Source: Arthrobacter sp. Leaf69 (GTDB lineage: Bacteria; Actinomycetota; Actinomycetes; Actinomycetales; Micrococcaceae). Taken from it: a DNA stretch of 64,000 nucleotides. Positions 9,153-18,397 of this stretch are shown here, piece by piece. Numbering within the stretch: position 1 is the stretch's first letter; each line of letters opens with the position of its first letter. The stretch is from positions 1-64,000 of the forward strand of contig NZ_LMLR01000011.1 of assembly GCF_001422645.1 (NCBI RefSeq), written 5' to 3'. Position numbers and translations under genes: made by a program. Under the pieces are notes generated by a model that ran no database searches, was not told where the DNA came from, and saw nothing but the letters and a program-made list of their open reading frames with translations.

Positions 9153-9343
9153 GCCGGGTGGGCGGGCGCGCGCCTCGCGTTCCGCTTCGCGGCTCGCCCG
9201 ATTTGCCGCGTGCTCGCTCGTACACCCCACCGTCTCCCTAACCTCGCAAGCTCGGCCAGGGAACCCGGACGAAGGGGCATTCGCTTAGACGCACGCTACG
9301 CAAATCGACCGCACCGCTGCGCTGGCGGGCGTCGTCACCTTCG
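9153..9343. other. intergenic region between convergent genes
   Basis: No gene seen. The segment 9160-9205 is very GC-rich, with imperfect inverted arms around CGCGTTCCGCTTCGCG and flanking CGGGCG/CGCCCG. It may serve as a terminator for the ABC-F gene and the YbaK gene or be a dispersed repeat. No T-tract follows. Confidence 0.3.
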
Positions 9344-9820
9344 TTACCGGACCGGCATTTCCTGGGCTTCGGTGATGCGCTGGAGTTCTCTGTAGCTGAT
9401 GGAGAACATCGAGTGGTGGTCGCCCGCTCCGGCCCAGAGCACGGGGTGGGCCGAGAGGGACTCGTCCAGCAGGGTCTGGATCTTTTCCGGATGCCCCACG
9501 GGGGCCACGCCGCCGACTTCCTGGCCGGTGTGTTCCAGGACGAACCCGGGGGAGGCGCGGCGGATGCTGCCAGTGCCCAACTGCACGGCGACCTTCCGGA
9601 CATCGACCCTGGCGGCCCCGCTGGCCAAGATCAACAGCGGAGCGCCCTCGAGGTCGAACACTAGGCTGTTGGTGATGGCCGCGACGTCGCAACCCAGCGC
9701 AGTGGCCGCGGCCGCCGCCGTCGGGACTGTCGAATCGAACACCGTCACGGTGTCCTCGGCGCCCAGCACCGTCAACGCGCGCTTCACCCGGGCCACCGGC
9801 TCCGGCACCACGAGGTCCAT
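9344..9820 (-). CDS. YbaK/EbsC-type aminoacyl-tRNA deacylase
   Basis: 158 residues covering the whole YbaK/ProX editing fold. Recognisable parts are the early FDSTVPTAAAAATALG, the ITNSLVFDL strand, and the C-terminal GGVAPVGH and LWAGAGDHHSMFSI stretches. Family members hydrolyse mischarged tRNA, most often Cys-tRNA(Pro) or Ala-tRNA(Pro). The specificity here is not resolved. The gene starts three bases after the SURF1 stop codon and is the last gene of that minus-strand operon, though a functional link with SURF1 is not obvious. Confidence 0.88.
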   Translation of the reverse strand: MDLVVPEPVARVKRALTVLGAEDTVTVFDSTVPTAAAAATALGCDVAAITNSLVFDLEGAPLLILASGAARVDVRKVAVQLGTGSIRRASPGFVLEHTGQEVGGVAPVGHPEKIQTLLDESLSAHPVLWAGAGDHHSMFSISYRELQRITEAQEMPVR

Positions 9821-9823
9821 TCC

Positions 9824-10714
9824 TCAGAACCCCTGGGCGTCCAGGATGGCGTCTTCCTCTTCCTCCGCGGTCGCGTTCTTCCGCTTGCGGGGGAGCGGAC
9901 GGCGGCGGGCCACCGGGCCGCTGGAGTACATATGGCCGCCGGCAGAGGCCCCGTCGCCGGCCTGCGCTTCGGCGTCTTCGGCGTCGATGGCGGCGTTTCG
10001 GGCCTGCTGACGGGCGGCGTACCCGAAGCCGACGAACATCAGCACCCCGAACGCAAACCACTGCAGCGAGTACGACAGGTGTGTGCCCTCCTCGGTGGAC
10101 GGTTTCGGGAACGGGAGGGGCATCTCCGCCACGGCCGGGCTCTCGGACGCCAACTGCCCGTACGCCCCCGTCAGCAGGGGGTAGCCCAGCTCGGTCGAGT
10201 AGGCGGCGAGGTCAATGGAGGCCAGCTGCCCGTCCGGGGCGCCGCGCTGAAGATCCGGCTCGGCCGGTTTGAGGCGGGCGACGACGGTCACGGTGCCCTG
10301 CGGGGGTGCGGGAACCGTGTCGGGCCGTCCCGGGTTGTTGTTGCCGATCGGCAGCCACCCGCGGTCGATGATGACGGTCTCGCCGGATTCCAGCCGGAAG
10401 GGGACCACCACCTCGTAGCCGGGCTGGCCGTTGAGCGGCCGGTTGCGGACTATGCGCTGTCCGGCGACGTCGTACCTGCCCTTCAGCTCCACCTGGGTCC
10501 ACTCGCGTTCCGGCGCGAGGGAGCGGAACTGCTCCTTGACCTCGGCGAAGGGTACCGGCGTGGCGGAATAGTTGGACGTGACGCGGCTGATCTCGGCGAG
10601 GGTCTCGGCGCGGCGGTCCATCTGCCAGCGGCCCAGGCCGACGCAGGCAGCGGCAAAAATCGCGGCAAGCAACAGGTATCCCAGCCACTTGCTGGAGAAA
10701 AGAAAACGGTACAT
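9824..10714 (-). CDS. SURF1 family cytochrome oxidase assembly protein
   Basis: 296 residues. A transmembrane helix lies near the N terminus (residues about 10-28, ending GLGRWQ) and a second near residue 225-245 (LQWFAFGVLMFVGFGYAAR). The periplasmic loop carries the SURF1 signature elements REWTQVELKGRYD, LNGQPGYEVVVPF and IIDRGWLP. SURF1 helps build cytochrome c oxidase in the membrane. The C-terminal 45 residues are basic/acidic and low complexity. The gene follows the small gene 10715-10963 without a gap. Confidence 0.93.
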   Translation of the reverse strand: MYRFLFSSKWLGYLLLAAIFAAACVGLGRWQMDRRAETLAEISRVTSNYSATPVPFAEVKEQFRSLAPEREWTQVELKGRYDVAGQRIVRNRPLNGQPGYEVVVPFRLESGETVIIDRGWLPIGNNNPGRPDTVPAPPQGTVTVVARLKPAEPDLQRGAPDGQLASIDLAAYSTELGYPLLTGAYGQLASESPAVAEMPLPFPKPSTEEGTHLSYSLQWFAFGVLMFVGFGYAARQQARNAAIDAEDAEAQAGDGASAGGHMYSSGPVARRRPLPRKRKNATAEEEEDAILDAQGF

Positions 10715-10963
10715 TCAGCTTGCCCTGCCTGCCGGGTTCAGTGCCACAGTTTCCTTCCAGAGCCCGCGGGTCTGCAGGTAGTCCTCGAGCCAGGCCCGAT
10801 GCTCTCCGCAGGCGAGCCAGATCTTGCGCCGTTCCGGGGTGTGGATCTTCGGGTTGTTCCAGAGCAACTGCCATTCGGCGCCGCTCCGGCACGCTTTGCG
10901 GGAGCAGACGGCGTCGGCCGGCCCGGCCGCCCCGCCGTTCCCGGCCAGGTCAAAAAGACTCAC
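10715..10963 (-). CDS. small conserved actinobacterial protein of unknown function
   Basis: 82 residues. Contains three cysteines (CSRKACR and LACGEH) plus histidines, with the block WQLLWNNPKIHTPERRK, so metal binding is possible. It is wedged between DUF3099 and SURF1 genes, overlapping the former by four bases (ATGA), and the arrangement argues that it is a real translated gene. I recall similar short proteins in this position in other actinobacteria, but no function is known to me. Confidence 0.75.
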   Translation of the reverse strand: MSLFDLAGNGGAAGPADAVCSRKACRSGAEWQLLWNNPKIHTPERRKIWLACGEHRAWLEDYLQTRGLWKETVALNPAGRAS

Positions 10964-11472
10964 GACGCCGCCCGCCCCCGGCCGCCGTCGTCCCCGGCGT
11001 CTCCTGCGGTATCTCCCGCGCCGAAGCCGGGGCCGCGCTCCGGGACGTCCTCGATGGGGGAGTCCTCGTCATCGACGAGTTCGCCCTGCAGCAGCGTCAT
11101 CGAGGGGTCGTCCGTCTCCGGGGCGCCCGGTACCGAGGGGGCCGGCGCGTCGAGTTGGGCCAGTGGCGCGTAGTCCAGCAGCGAGTCGGCGTGGACCTCC
11201 GCCTTGTCACTGCCGTTGGCAATGATGACGGCAAACCAGGGCAGGAAGACGGCCCCGATGACCGGGAGGATCTTGAGCCAGCCGTCCACCACAAAAATCA
11301 GGATCAGGCACACCATGCGGATGCCCATCGCCACGGCGTACTTGATCATCCGCTGGCGCATCTCTTCAGAGTGCGCCGCGGAGGCGTCCGTGATGCTGTG
11401 AACCTCGGAATCACCGGATGGGACGTCCGGGTTTCCGGGCACAGGCACACCGTGCTGGTTTTTGAGTGTCAA
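10960..11472 (-). CDS. DUF3099 membrane protein
   Basis: 170 residues. A short polar N terminus is followed by two closely spaced hydrophobic helices (about residues 43-62 and 66-86; LILIFVVDGWLKI and IGAVFLPWFAVIIANG), the DUF3099 pattern. The C-terminal half is acidic and low complexity. Function is unknown. It is the first gene of a probable operon running through the small protein, SURF1 and YbaK genes, so a role near respiration is possible but only inferred. Confidence 0.85.
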   Translation of the reverse strand: MTLKNQHGVPVPGNPDVPSGDSEVHSITDASAAHSEEMRQRMIKYAVAMGIRMVCLILIFVVDGWLKILPVIGAVFLPWFAVIIANGSDKAEVHADSLLDYAPLAQLDAPAPSVPGAPETDDPSMTLLQGELVDDEDSPIEDVPERGPGFGAGDTAGDAGDDGGRGRAAS

Positions 11473-11556
11473 GGCTGTCAGATCACGCTCCCAAGGCTTA
11501 CTCCAATTCTCTCACCAACGGCAGGGCCGCCCAAACGCGGCCCTGCCGGGCGCTAA

Positions 11557-12348
<792 letters not shown>

Positions 12349-12407
12349 CCGGCAAACCGGCGCGGGCGGCGCCCGCCGGGGCAGCCACGTCAGGACCTTT
12401 TGCCCTT

Positions 12408-12465
12408 TAGCCCGGTGTGCTCCGGGGTGTGTAATGGGGCTACAGCCCCTCACCGCACCGGGCAG
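12408..12465. promoter_or_regulatory. nested inverted repeat upstream of the hsp20 gene
   Basis: Outer arms GCCCGGTG (12410-12417) and CACCGGGC (12456-12463) enclose inner arms GGGGC (12436-12440) and GCCCC (12445-12449) with a four-base loop TACA. The structure lies just upstream of the ribosome site of the small heat-shock gene. It could be the end of the fabG transcript or a structured 5' leader. No CIRCE or HAIR box was seen. Confidence 0.35.
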
Positions 12466-12489
12466 GGGCATGGATCCGGGAGGACAATC

Positions 12490-12909
12490 ATGGCTGAACT
12501 TAACAAGTGGGTGCCGTCGGACGTGCTTGAGCCGATCAAGCGATTCCTCGACGGCGACCTCACCATGTCCCCGTCCATCAAGGTGGAGCAGTTCCAGGAC
12601 GGCGAAACCCTGGTGGTGCGGGCGGAGGTGCCCGGGATCGATCCGGACAGGGACGTTGACGTCTCCGTGAGCGAGGGCATGCTGCACATCCGGGCCGAGC
12701 GCGAGGAGAAGACCGAGCACAAGAGCAAGGACGGGTACCGCTCCGAGTTCCGCTACGGCTCGTTCATGCGCAGTGTCGCCCTGCCTCCGGGGGCCAAGGA
12801 GGAAGACATCACCGCCACGTACAAGGACGGTGTCCTCGAAGTCCGTGCACCCGCCCCGGCCACGCCGCCGGACACCACGGCCAAGAAAATCAGGATCGAC
12901 CACACCTAG
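12490..12909 (+). CDS. Hsp20/alpha-crystallin family small heat-shock protein
   Basis: 139 residues. The alpha-crystallin domain spans about residues 32-125 and includes VVRAEVPGIDPDRDVDVSV, MLHIRAERE and the late GVLEVRAPAP (the GVL consensus). The C-terminal KKIRID resembles the I-x-I tail motif. It acts as an ATP-independent holdase. GGGAGGA precedes the ATG at 12490. It is monocistronic, with the convergent DUF5655 gene overlapping its stop by four bases on the other strand. It is related to Hsp18/Acr types often induced by stress or DevR, but no DevR-like box was found here. Confidence 0.93.
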   Translation: MAELNKWVPSDVLEPIKRFLDGDLTMSPSIKVEQFQDGETLVVRAEVPGIDPDRDVDVSVSEGMLHIRAEREEKTEHKSKDGYRSEFRYGSFMRSVALPPGAKEEDITATYKDGVLEVRAPAPATPPDTTAKKIRIDHT

Positions 12910-13283
12910 CCGGCGTTGGCCCGCGCCTCCCGCAGCCAGTCCAGGACCTCCCCGTCGAGTTCGTCCACGGTATTAAGCTCCAAGTGATGCATCCACACCC
13001 CGGGGGACGGGTGGGCTACTTCTTTGAACCGCGGGGATTCCACCAGCCGCGGGAGCGCGATGGACAGAACGGCCGGGACACTGGAGCGCACATACCGGCC
13101 GGGCCGCCACAGATAGGCGAAGCCTCGTTGCGCCCGAAACGTCACCTGGCTTTTTGTGGCCCGGACCGCGGCCGGAGTGGGCGTGGCCAGCAGTTGCTCC
13201 ACGGCCCGGAACAGCAAAAGGCCGCGCGGCGAGCCGTTGAACACCTCTTCCGGCGTCGATTCCTCGCTCAGGCCCCGGGGCAC
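12906..13283 (-). CDS. DUF5655 domain protein
   Basis: 125 residues. Conserved stretches are TKSQVTFRAQRGFAYLWRPG, LSIALPRLVESPRFKEVAHP and WMHHLEL, which match the DUF5655 domain as I know it. Function is unknown. The only plausible start is a GTG at 13283, because the frame is closed upstream by a TAG and has no ATG. It ends four bases inside the convergent hsp20 gene. Confidence 0.8.
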   Translation of the reverse strand: MPRGLSEESTPEEVFNGSPRGLLLFRAVEQLLATPTPAAVRATKSQVTFRAQRGFAYLWRPGRYVRSSVPAVLSIALPRLVESPRFKEVAHPSPGVWMHHLELNTVDELDGEVLDWLREARANAG

Positions 13284-13463
13284 GGGGCCTCCCGGTGCCG
13301 CGTACTCGGCGATGTCATGCCCGCGAGCCTACGCCCGCCGGCGGTGCCGCAACTAGCCTGAAGCAGCTTCTTTGTGGGACCCGAACAACCGAAATGGCCT
13401 GCGCCGCTGGCATGATGGACTGCAGACCCACCGTTTTTGGACGTTTGGAACAAAGGAGCTCGT

Positions 13464-14216
13464 ATGGGACTGCTGGAGAACAAGACCGCAATCGTGACCG
13501 GTTCATCGCGCGGCATCGGCGCTGAAGTCGCCAAGATCCTCGCCGGCGAGGGCGCCGCCGTCGTCGTGAATTACCGCCAGAAGGCCCCGCGTGCCAACAA
13601 GGTGGTTGCCGAGATCGAGGCCGCCGGCGGCCGTGCCGCAGCCGTGGGCGCCGACCTCACCACCCAGGAGGGCGTTCAGGCCCTGGCCAGCGCCGCGATG
13701 GAGAACTTCGGATCGCTCGACGTCCTGGTCCTCAACGCCTCCGGGGGCATGGAATCGGGCATGGAGGAGGGCTACGCCCTCAAGCTCAACCGCGACGCCC
13801 AGGTGAACATGCTCAACGCCGCCGTGCCGCTGATGCCCGAGGGATCCCGGGTGGTCTTCGTGACCAGCCACCAGGCCCACTTCATCAACACCGTGCCCAC
13901 CATGCCTGACTACGAGCCGGTGGCACGCAGCAAGCGCGCAGGCGAGGATGCACTCCGCGGCCTCGTTCCGAACCTGGCCGAGAAGGGCATCTCCCTGGTG
14001 GTCGTCTCCGGCGACATGATCGAGGGCACCGTCACGGCCACCCTGCTGGACCGCTCCAACCCGGGCGCCATCGAAGCCCGCCGCGCCGAGGCCGGGAAGC
14101 TGTACTCGGTCACGGAATTCGCCGCCGAGGTCGCCAAAATGGTCACCGCCGACGTCGAGTCCGGCCACACCGAGTACGTCGGCGGGTCCGACTACTTCGA
14201 CAAGAGCAGGAACTAA
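13464..14216 (+). CDS. SDR family oxidoreductase with displaced catalytic tyrosine
   Basis: 250 residues. Coenzyme motif TGSSRGIGAEVAKIL and LNASGG in place of NNAG fit an SDR. After the serine strand VVFVTSHQAH comes PDYEPVARSKRAGED: the expected Tyr-x3-Lys is replaced by Tyr-x6-Lys, with valine four residues before the lysine. Either the loop is longer and tyrosine still reaches, or activity is altered. The start at 13464 has AAAGGAG at 13452-13458. The substrate is unknown. Single gene followed by a strong terminator. Confidence 0.85.
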   Translation: MGLLENKTAIVTGSSRGIGAEVAKILAGEGAAVVVNYRQKAPRANKVVAEIEAAGGRAAAVGADLTTQEGVQALASAAMENFGSLDVLVLNASGGMESGMEEGYALKLNRDAQVNMLNAAVPLMPEGSRVVFVTSHQAHFINTVPTMPDYEPVARSKRAGEDALRGLVPNLAEKGISLVVVSGDMIEGTVTATLLDRSNPGAIEARRAEAGKLYSVTEFAAEVAKMVTADVESGHTEYVGGSDYFDKSRN

Positions 14217-14253
14217 GGACCGGCCGTATACGCCGAACACGCGACTATCACGC

Positions 14254-14299
14254 GACACTAAGGAAGGCCGGGGCAACTGCCCCGGCCTTCCTTAGTGTC
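14254..14299. terminator. bidirectional terminator between SDR gene and serB
   Basis: Perfect 22-base inverted arms (GACACTAAGGAAGGCCGGGGCA and its complement) around the loop ACT, between two convergent genes. AT-rich outer ends give short U-runs in both directions. One of the clearest hairpins in the window. Confidence 0.85.
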
Positions 14300-14307
14300 A
14301 GTGCCCC

Positions 14308-15225
14308 TCACACGCCGGCGATGTGCCGTACGACGTCGAGGTACGGCAGGTTCACGGCGGCGTCCGCCACCGCGCGGACCGCCGGCTTCGCGTTGAACGC
14401 CACGCCGATCCCCGCGGCACCGAGCATGTCCAGGTCGTTGGCGCCGTCGCCCACGGCAATCGTGTGGGCCATCGGGATGCCTTCCCTGGCGGCCCATTCG
14501 CGCAGGTATTTCTCCTTCGCCGCCCGGTCAATCACCTCGCCGGTCACTTTCCCGGTCAGGGCGCCGTCGGCGATTTCAAGTTCATTGGCGATCCAGTAGT
14601 CGAGTCCCAGTCCCTCGGCAATCGGCTGCAGGATCTGGTTGAATCCACCGGAGATGACGGCCACCACGTGGCCCGCGGCCTGGAAAGCGGCCACGAGTTC
14701 CGCCGCGCCGAGACTCAGCGTCACTTCGGCACGCACGGAATCGACGACGTCGGCGGGCAGCCCGGCGAGTACCGCCACCCGTGCGTGCAGGCTCTCGGCG
14801 AAATCCAGCTCGCCGCGCATGGCGGCCTCCGTCACGGCGGTCACTTCTTCACGCTTGCCGGCGTAGGCGGCCAGGAGTTCGATCACTTCCTGCTGGATCA
14901 GGGTGGAATCCACGTCCAGGATGAGGAACTTCCGCTGCGCATTCCGCAGAGAGGCGGGGACAATGGCCGTGTCCACTCCGGCGGGCAGGTTTTCCGTCGC
15001 CGCGCCGCGGAGTCCGGCGAGTGCTGCCAGTGCGGTTGCTCTGTCGTCCGCGCCGGCGGCCGGGTCAACGCTGCCGTCCACTGTGTAGACCTCGTAGCGG
15101 GAGTCGCCGGTGCGCGTCTCGGCGTCGAGCGTCAGACCCGCAGCGGTGAGCAGCGACCGGAGCCGCTGCACCTCGGGAAGGGTCAGTTTCGGGGCATAGC
15201 TCACTGCGGTCACCTTGAGGGTCAT
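14308..15225 (-). CDS. serB: phosphoserine phosphatase
   Basis: 305 residues. The HAD phosphatase core begins near residue 100 with the nucleophile motif DVDSTLIQQE. Motif II lies in AVISGGFNQ and motif III/IV in AVGDGANDLDMLGAAGIGVA. About 90 residues precede the HAD domain and resemble the regulatory N-terminal part of SerB proteins. It releases serine from O-phosphoserine in the cytoplasm. Monocistronic, starting with ATG at 15225. Confidence 0.95.
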   Translation of the reverse strand: MTLKVTAVSYAPKLTLPEVQRLRSLLTAAGLTLDAETRTGDSRYEVYTVDGSVDPAAGADDRATALAALAGLRGAATENLPAGVDTAIVPASLRNAQRKFLILDVDSTLIQQEVIELLAAYAGKREEVTAVTEAAMRGELDFAESLHARVAVLAGLPADVVDSVRAEVTLSLGAAELVAAFQAAGHVVAVISGGFNQILQPIAEGLGLDYWIANELEIADGALTGKVTGEVIDRAAKEKYLREWAAREGIPMAHTIAVGDGANDLDMLGAAGIGVAFNAKPAVRAVADAAVNLPYLDVVRHIAGV

Positions 15226-15380
15226 GTCTGCAATCCTAGCGATCAGGCGGATCGGGATCCGAATTCGTTGCGCTCCGGTGACGCCTCCGCGGCCCGGCCG
15301 CGGGCGCCGGACCAGCCCCCGGCGCGGGCACGGCGTTCCGGTTATCAGTCGCCCGCTTTTATGTCCTAGTGTCTACTCCT

Positions 15381-16166
15381 ATGAGTGATGTTCTTGAATT
15401 GGCCGCCGTCAGCGTTGTGCGTGGGGCAAAAACCCTCCTGGACAAGGTCGACTGGCAGGTCCGGGAAGGCGAGCGTTGGGTGATCCTGGGTCCCAACGGT
15501 GCCGGCAAGACCACTCTCCTGCAGATCGCCGCTGCGCGGCTCCACCCCACCACCGGGATGGCCGGCATCCTTGAGGAGATTCTCGGCGCCGTCGACGTGT
15601 TCGAACTCCGGCCCCGGATCGGCCTGTCCTCGGCAGCCCTGGCCAACCAGATCCCGGAACACGAGAAGGTCCTCAACGTCGTCGTGACCGCCGCCTACGG
15701 GGTCACCGGACGCTGGCGCGAGGGTTACGAAAAGGACGACGAACGCCGCGCCTTCTCCCTGCTGAACGAGTGGGGTATGGGTCCGCTGCTCAACCGGCCT
15801 TTCGCGTCGCTCTCCGAGGGTGAGCGCAAACGCGTGCAGATCGCCCGCGCCCTGATGACCGACCCTGAACTGCTGCTCCTCGACGAACCCGCCGCCGGAC
15901 TGGACCTGGCCGGCCGCGAGGACCTCGTCTACCGACTCAGTGAACTGGCCCGCGACGAGACCGCCCCGGCGATCGTCCTGGTCACCCACCACCTCGAAGA
16001 GGTTCCGCCCGGTTTCACGCACGCCATGCTGCTGCGCGACGGCGGCGTGGTGGCCCAGGGTCCGATCGAAGGCGTCCTCACCGCGGAGAACCTGAGCGAG
16101 ACCTTCGGGCTGCCCCTGGACGTCAGTGTCACCGCCGGCCGGTACACGGCCACCGCCCGCCGCTGA
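15381..16166 (+). CDS. ABC transporter ATP-binding protein (ModF/YlmA-like)
   Basis: About 261 residues with one ABC domain: GPNGAGKTTLLQI, SLSEGERKRVQIARAL, LLLLDEPAAGLD and the switch TTHHLEEV-like VTHHLEEVPP. No membrane partner gene is adjacent, so it may act as a soluble ATPase like YlmA/ModF-type proteins. The ATG at 15381 is preferred. A GTG at 15369 in the same frame would add four residues, and neither has a clear ribosome site. A TSUP gene starts 18 bases after its stop. Confidence 0.88.
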   Translation: MSDVLELAAVSVVRGAKTLLDKVDWQVREGERWVILGPNGAGKTTLLQIAAARLHPTTGMAGILEEILGAVDVFELRPRIGLSSAALANQIPEHEKVLNVVVTAAYGVTGRWREGYEKDDERRAFSLLNEWGMGPLLNRPFASLSEGERKRVQIARALMTDPELLLLDEPAAGLDLAGREDLVYRLSELARDETAPAIVLVTHHLEEVPPGFTHAMLLRDGGVVAQGPIEGVLTAENLSETFGLPLDVSVTAGRYTATARR

Positions 16167-16184
16167 GCGGGCCGCTGACAGCGC

Positions 16185-16970
16185 GTGGAGTTCCTCAGTA
16201 GCGTCTTCATCTTCTTTGCCGGGCTGTGGGCCGGCACTATCAACAGCGTCGTCGGTTCCGGCACCCTGGTGACCTTCCCGGTGCTGATCGCCCTCGGCTA
16301 CGCGCCCGTCACTGCGTCCATCAGCAACGCGATGGGCCTCGTGGCCGGGAACGCCACCGGCGCGTGGGGCTACCGCAAGGAGCTCACCGGACGCGGGAAG
16401 CAACTGCTTAAGCTACTGCCAGCCTCGCTCCTGGGCGGCGTTACCGGGGCCTACCTGCTGCTGCACCTGCCCGAGGAAGTCTTCCACTACGCCGCCCCCG
16501 TCCTGATCGTGGTCGCCCTGCTGATGGTGGCCTTCCAGCCCAAGCTGCAGCAGTGGGTCCGTAACCGGGAACAGAACCCCGAGCACGCCATCCGGGACCG
16601 CGGCCACAGCGTCATCCTGGTGGTCCTGGTGTATCTTGCCGGCGTGTACGGCGGATACTTCGTCGCAGCGCAGGGCATCCTGCTGGTCGGGATCCTGGGC
16701 GTCTTTATGACCGGGACCATGCAGAACGCCAACGCCATGAAGAACATCCTGGTCCTCGGCGTGAACGTCGTCGCCGCAGTCTCCTACCTGCTCTTCGCGT
16801 TCGGCCGGATCGACTGGACCGTCGTCGGGCTGATCGCCGTGAGCTCGCTGATCGGCGGTGTGATCGGCTCCAAAGTCGGCCGCCGGCTGTCCCCGGTGGT
16901 CCTGCGCGGGGTCATCTTCGTCCTGGGCCTCGTCGCCCTGGGGTTCATGATCGCCAACCTGTTCAAGTGA
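16185..16970 (+). CDS. TauE/SafE (TSUP) family membrane transporter
   Basis: 261 residues with about seven or eight hydrophobic segments. The duplicated TSUP pattern is visible at GTINSVVGSGTLVTFPVL near the start and GGYFVAAQGILLVGILG in the second half. Family members export sulfite, sulfoacetate and other organosulfonates, but the substrate cannot be predicted. GTG start. It follows an ABC ATPase gene closely and may be co-transcribed with it. Confidence 0.9.
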   Translation: MEFLSSVFIFFAGLWAGTINSVVGSGTLVTFPVLIALGYAPVTASISNAMGLVAGNATGAWGYRKELTGRGKQLLKLLPASLLGGVTGAYLLLHLPEEVFHYAAPVLIVVALLMVAFQPKLQQWVRNREQNPEHAIRDRGHSVILVVLVYLAGVYGGYFVAAQGILLVGILGVFMTGTMQNANAMKNILVLGVNVVAAVSYLLFAFGRIDWTVVGLIAVSSLIGGVIGSKVGRRLSPVVLRGVIFVLGLVALGFMIANLFK

Positions 16971-17039
16971 CCCGGTCCCACGGCTCCTAGTAATCCCCCC
17001 ACATAATCCACTGATACCTCCCGCTGAAATGGCCCGCCA

Positions 17040-17849
17040 GTGACTTTCCACCACCTTGACTCCGCCGACGACCCGCGGGTCTCCGACTACACCCGGCTCA
17101 CCGATGTGCACCTGCGCAAGCTCCGTGAACCCGCCGAGGGCATGTACATCGCCGAGTCCTCCCGGGTGCTCCGCCGCGCCCTCGCCGCGGGGCACCGGCC
17201 GCGGTCGTTCTTCCTCGCCGAGAAATGGCTCGAGGATCTCGCGGACGTCTTCGAGCAGCACCCTGACGTCCCTGTCTATATCGGTTCCGCCGCGCTCCTC
17301 GAGGACATCACCGGCTTCCACCTCCACCGCGGCGCGATGGCGGCCATGCAGCGCCCCGACCCGGTGCCGCTGCCCGAACTCCTCGCCGGGGCGCGGAGGG
17401 TCGCCGTGCTGGAGGACATTGTGGACCACACTAACGTCGGCGCGATCTTCCGTTCCGCCGCGGCCCTGGGCGTCGACGCCGTCCTGGTCTCGCCGCGCTG
17501 CGGGGATCCGCTGTACCGCCGCAGCGTCCGGGTCAGCATGGGAACGGTGTTCCAGGTGCCGTGGGCGCGGCTGGACAACTGGCCGGGGGACCTGCAGGTT
17601 CTCCGCGACCAGGGCTTCACTGTGGCCGCCTTGGAGCTCACAGGCGACGCCGTGGACCTCGATGAGCTGGCCGCCCGCCAGCCGGAGCGGCTCGCACTGG
17701 TCCTTGGCACCGAGGGTGCCGGGATGAGCGCGGGCACGCTCGCCGCCGTCGACCTCGCCGTGAAGATCCCCATGCGCGCGGGCGTTGACTCGCTCAACGT
17801 CGCCGCGGCGTCCGCCGTCGCGTTCTGGGAACTTCGGCCGCGCAACTGA
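17040..17849 (+). CDS. TrmH/SpoU family RNA 2'-O-methyltransferase
   Basis: 269 residues. An N-terminal substrate-binding domain (about residues 1-95) precedes the SPOUT knot domain. Conserved motifs are EDIVDHTNVGAIFRSAAALG, LVLGTEGAGMS and IPMRAGVDSLNVAAASAVA, which form the deep-trefoil SAM site. It methylates ribose 2'-OH in rRNA or tRNA. The exact nucleotide is unknown. GTG start at 17040. Confidence 0.92.
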   Translation: MTFHHLDSADDPRVSDYTRLTDVHLRKLREPAEGMYIAESSRVLRRALAAGHRPRSFFLAEKWLEDLADVFEQHPDVPVYIGSAALLEDITGFHLHRGAMAAMQRPDPVPLPELLAGARRVAVLEDIVDHTNVGAIFRSAAALGVDAVLVSPRCGDPLYRRSVRVSMGTVFQVPWARLDNWPGDLQVLRDQGFTVAALELTGDAVDLDELAARQPERLALVLGTEGAGMSAGTLAAVDLAVKIPMRAGVDSLNVAAASAVAFWELRPRN

Positions 17850-17937
17850 AGCACGCAGCCGCACCTCCCGCAGGCAAGGCTCCGCACGGCCCTGCACCGC
17901 GCCGCTGGTCAGGCGGCGAAGGCGCCGGTTTTCCGCT

Positions 17938-17943
17938 ATGATG
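17938..17943 (+). promoter_or_regulatory. possible -10 element of the L31 gene
   Basis: TATGAT at 17938-17943 is the best -10 match upstream of rpmE2, leaving a leader of about 85 bases. The -35 region is not clear. No Zur-type palindrome was seen, although Cys-lacking L31 paralogues are often Zur-controlled. Confidence 0.35.
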
Positions 17944-18031
17944 GATAGCTGGCCGTCCGGTACATTCCGCCGGCCATCCCATTCATACCTGGCAACTGGC
18001 AAAATCCAGTTGTGCGAACAAAGGTCCAATT

Positions 18032-18289
18032 ATGAAGTCCAATACTCACCCGAAGTACGAAGCTGTTGTTTTCAACGACCTGGCTTCCGGCGTCAAGTTC
18101 CTGACCAAGTCCACCGTGTCTTCCAAGAAGACCATCGAGTGGGAAGACGGAAACACCTACCCGGTCATCGACGTCGAAATCTCCTCCGAGTCCCACCCGT
18201 TCTACACGGGCAAGCAGCGCATCATGGACTCTGCAGGCCGCGTCGAGCGCTTCAACGCTCGCTTCAAGGGCTTCGGCGGCAAGAAGTAA
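18032..18289 (+). CDS. rpmE2: 50S ribosomal protein L31 type B
   Basis: 85 residues. Typical L31 elements are [39 protein letters not shown] and RFKGFGGKK. The CxxC zinc-binding cysteines of L31 type A are absent, which makes it the type B, zinc-independent form. It is a small protein of the 50S subunit. A strong hairpin terminator follows at 18315. Confidence 0.96.
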
Positions 18290-18314
18290 CTTCTTCCCCA
18301 AGGTCTTAAGGAAA

Positions 18315-18344
18315 AGCCCGCACCGGTGACGGTGCGGGCTTTTT
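18315..18344 (+). terminator. Rho-independent terminator of rpmE2
   Basis: Perfect 11-base stem AGCCCGCACCG / CGGTGCGGGCT with a GTGA loop and TTTT run. Confidence 0.9.
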
Positions 18345-18397
18345 GCGTCTGCCGCCACGGTGCCTCCAGAACGCCACGGCGTGGCAGGATTAAGGTC

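Noticed and set aside
7545-9230. Long open frame antisense to the ABC-F gene
   Set aside because: Shadow of a clear ABC-F coding frame; residues lack any pattern.
17850-18031. Zur box upstream of the Cys-less L31 gene
   Set aside because: No palindrome with the TGA-rich Zur pattern was found.
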